Of a stretch of 64,000 bases of DNA, positions 63,380 through 64,000 are shown in pieces. Below the pieces are notes generated by a model, which was given only the letters and a program-made list of their open reading frames with translations, made no database searches and had not been told where the DNA came from. Within the stretch, counting starts at the first letter, position 1, and each line of letters begins with the position of its first letter. The position numbers and the translations under genes were made by a program. The stretch is from Fistularia commersonii (taxonomy: Eukaryota > Chordata > Actinopteri > Syngnathiformes > Fistulariidae), in the NCBI GenBank assembly GCA_037954325.1, contig JBBMNZ010000009.1, positions 15,799,286 to 15,863,285 on the forward strand, in the 5' to 3' direction.

Positions 63380-64000
63380 CACGGGGCAACCAGGTATCAT
63401 GTAAATTGAACAAAATGAAAATTGTAATTTAAATGTTTACATTTTTTGGCATTTTAAAATCATTAATGATCACATAAATATACTGACACTATAATTACAA
63501 TTGTTATAATGATAATAATCATATAATAATTGATAATATAATAATTATAATACTAATTTTTTTTTGGCATTTGATTAAAACTTTAAAATCATTAATAATC
63601 ATATAAATGTACTGACATTATAATTATAATGTAACTATAATTATTAATGTAACCAGAATAATGATAATAATTATATAATAATTAATAATATAATAATTAC
63701 CATTTAATTATCTAGAACATTCAAATTAACTTGATTATTTAATTAAAATTAACACATTACAATGAACTTATGATTATAAAATTAGAATTAACTTAACATT
63801 CAAATTAACTTGTGATTATTTAATTTAAATTAACTTAAAGTTACTGAAAATGTGTGATTATTAAATTGAAATTAACTTAACATTAAAATTAACTTATGAT
63901 GATTTAATCAAAATTAACTTACCATTACAGTTAATGTGTGATTATTTAATTAAGATTAACTTCGTAGCAAAAACAATTTGTGATTATTTAATTAAAATTA
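63380..64000. repeat. AT-rich simple/tandem sequence to window end
   Basis: Words AATTAACTTATGATTATTTA and ATAATTATAATAATAATCAT recur. No exon of camk2b is visible before the window ends. Confidence 0.75.

Overview
The window is vertebrate nuclear DNA, most probably from a ray-finned fish. Genes are split by many short GT-AG introns, (CA)n/(GT)n tracts are abundant, and the mobile-element debris (RTE-type and L1-type LINEs, pogo/Tigger and hAT-like DNA elements, LINE 3' tails) is of teleost type. Six protein genes can be reconstructed exon by exon, with every splice phase consistent.

Layout: (1) 1137-2332, minus: first two coding exons of a Vent-family homeobox gene (best guess ved); the exon with homeodomain helix 3 lies left of the window. 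(2) 8374-19846, minus: complete DNA polymerase mu gene (polm), 11 exons, 505 codons. (3) 21738-37073, plus: complete N-acetylglucosamine-6-sulfatase gene (gns), 13 exons, 517 codons. (4) 38515-42416, minus: complete mitochondrial ribosomal protein S24 gene (mrps24), 4 exons, 171 codons. (5) 43016-51063, plus: complete NudC-domain-containing 3 gene (nudcd3), 6 exons, 357 codons, head-to-head with mrps24 across about 600 bp. (6) 53973-60550, plus: first five coding exons of a CaMKII gene, best match beta (camk2b), running out of the window.

The genes do not form one pathway. They are DNA end joining (polm), lysosomal heparan/keratan sulfate breakdown (gns), mitochondrial translation (mrps24), Hsp90/dynein co-chaperone work (nudcd3), calcium signalling (camk2b) and ventral patterning (ved). 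In human, POLM, MRPS24, NUDCD3 and CAMK2B all lie at 7p13 (from memory), which supports the assignments and an old conserved block; GNS is elsewhere in human.

The most unusual property is the non-coding DNA. Almost every long intron carries its own tandem array with its own unit: about 13 bp and 45 bp in polm; about 195 bp, an AT-rich array and a GAAT/GAAC array in gns; about 256 bp and 31 bp in nudcd3; about 115 bp and about 110 bp in camk2b. Several arrays touch splice sites. Most long reading frames in the window are shadows of these arrays or belong to LINEs. I found no CRISPR array, operon or prokaryotic-type system.
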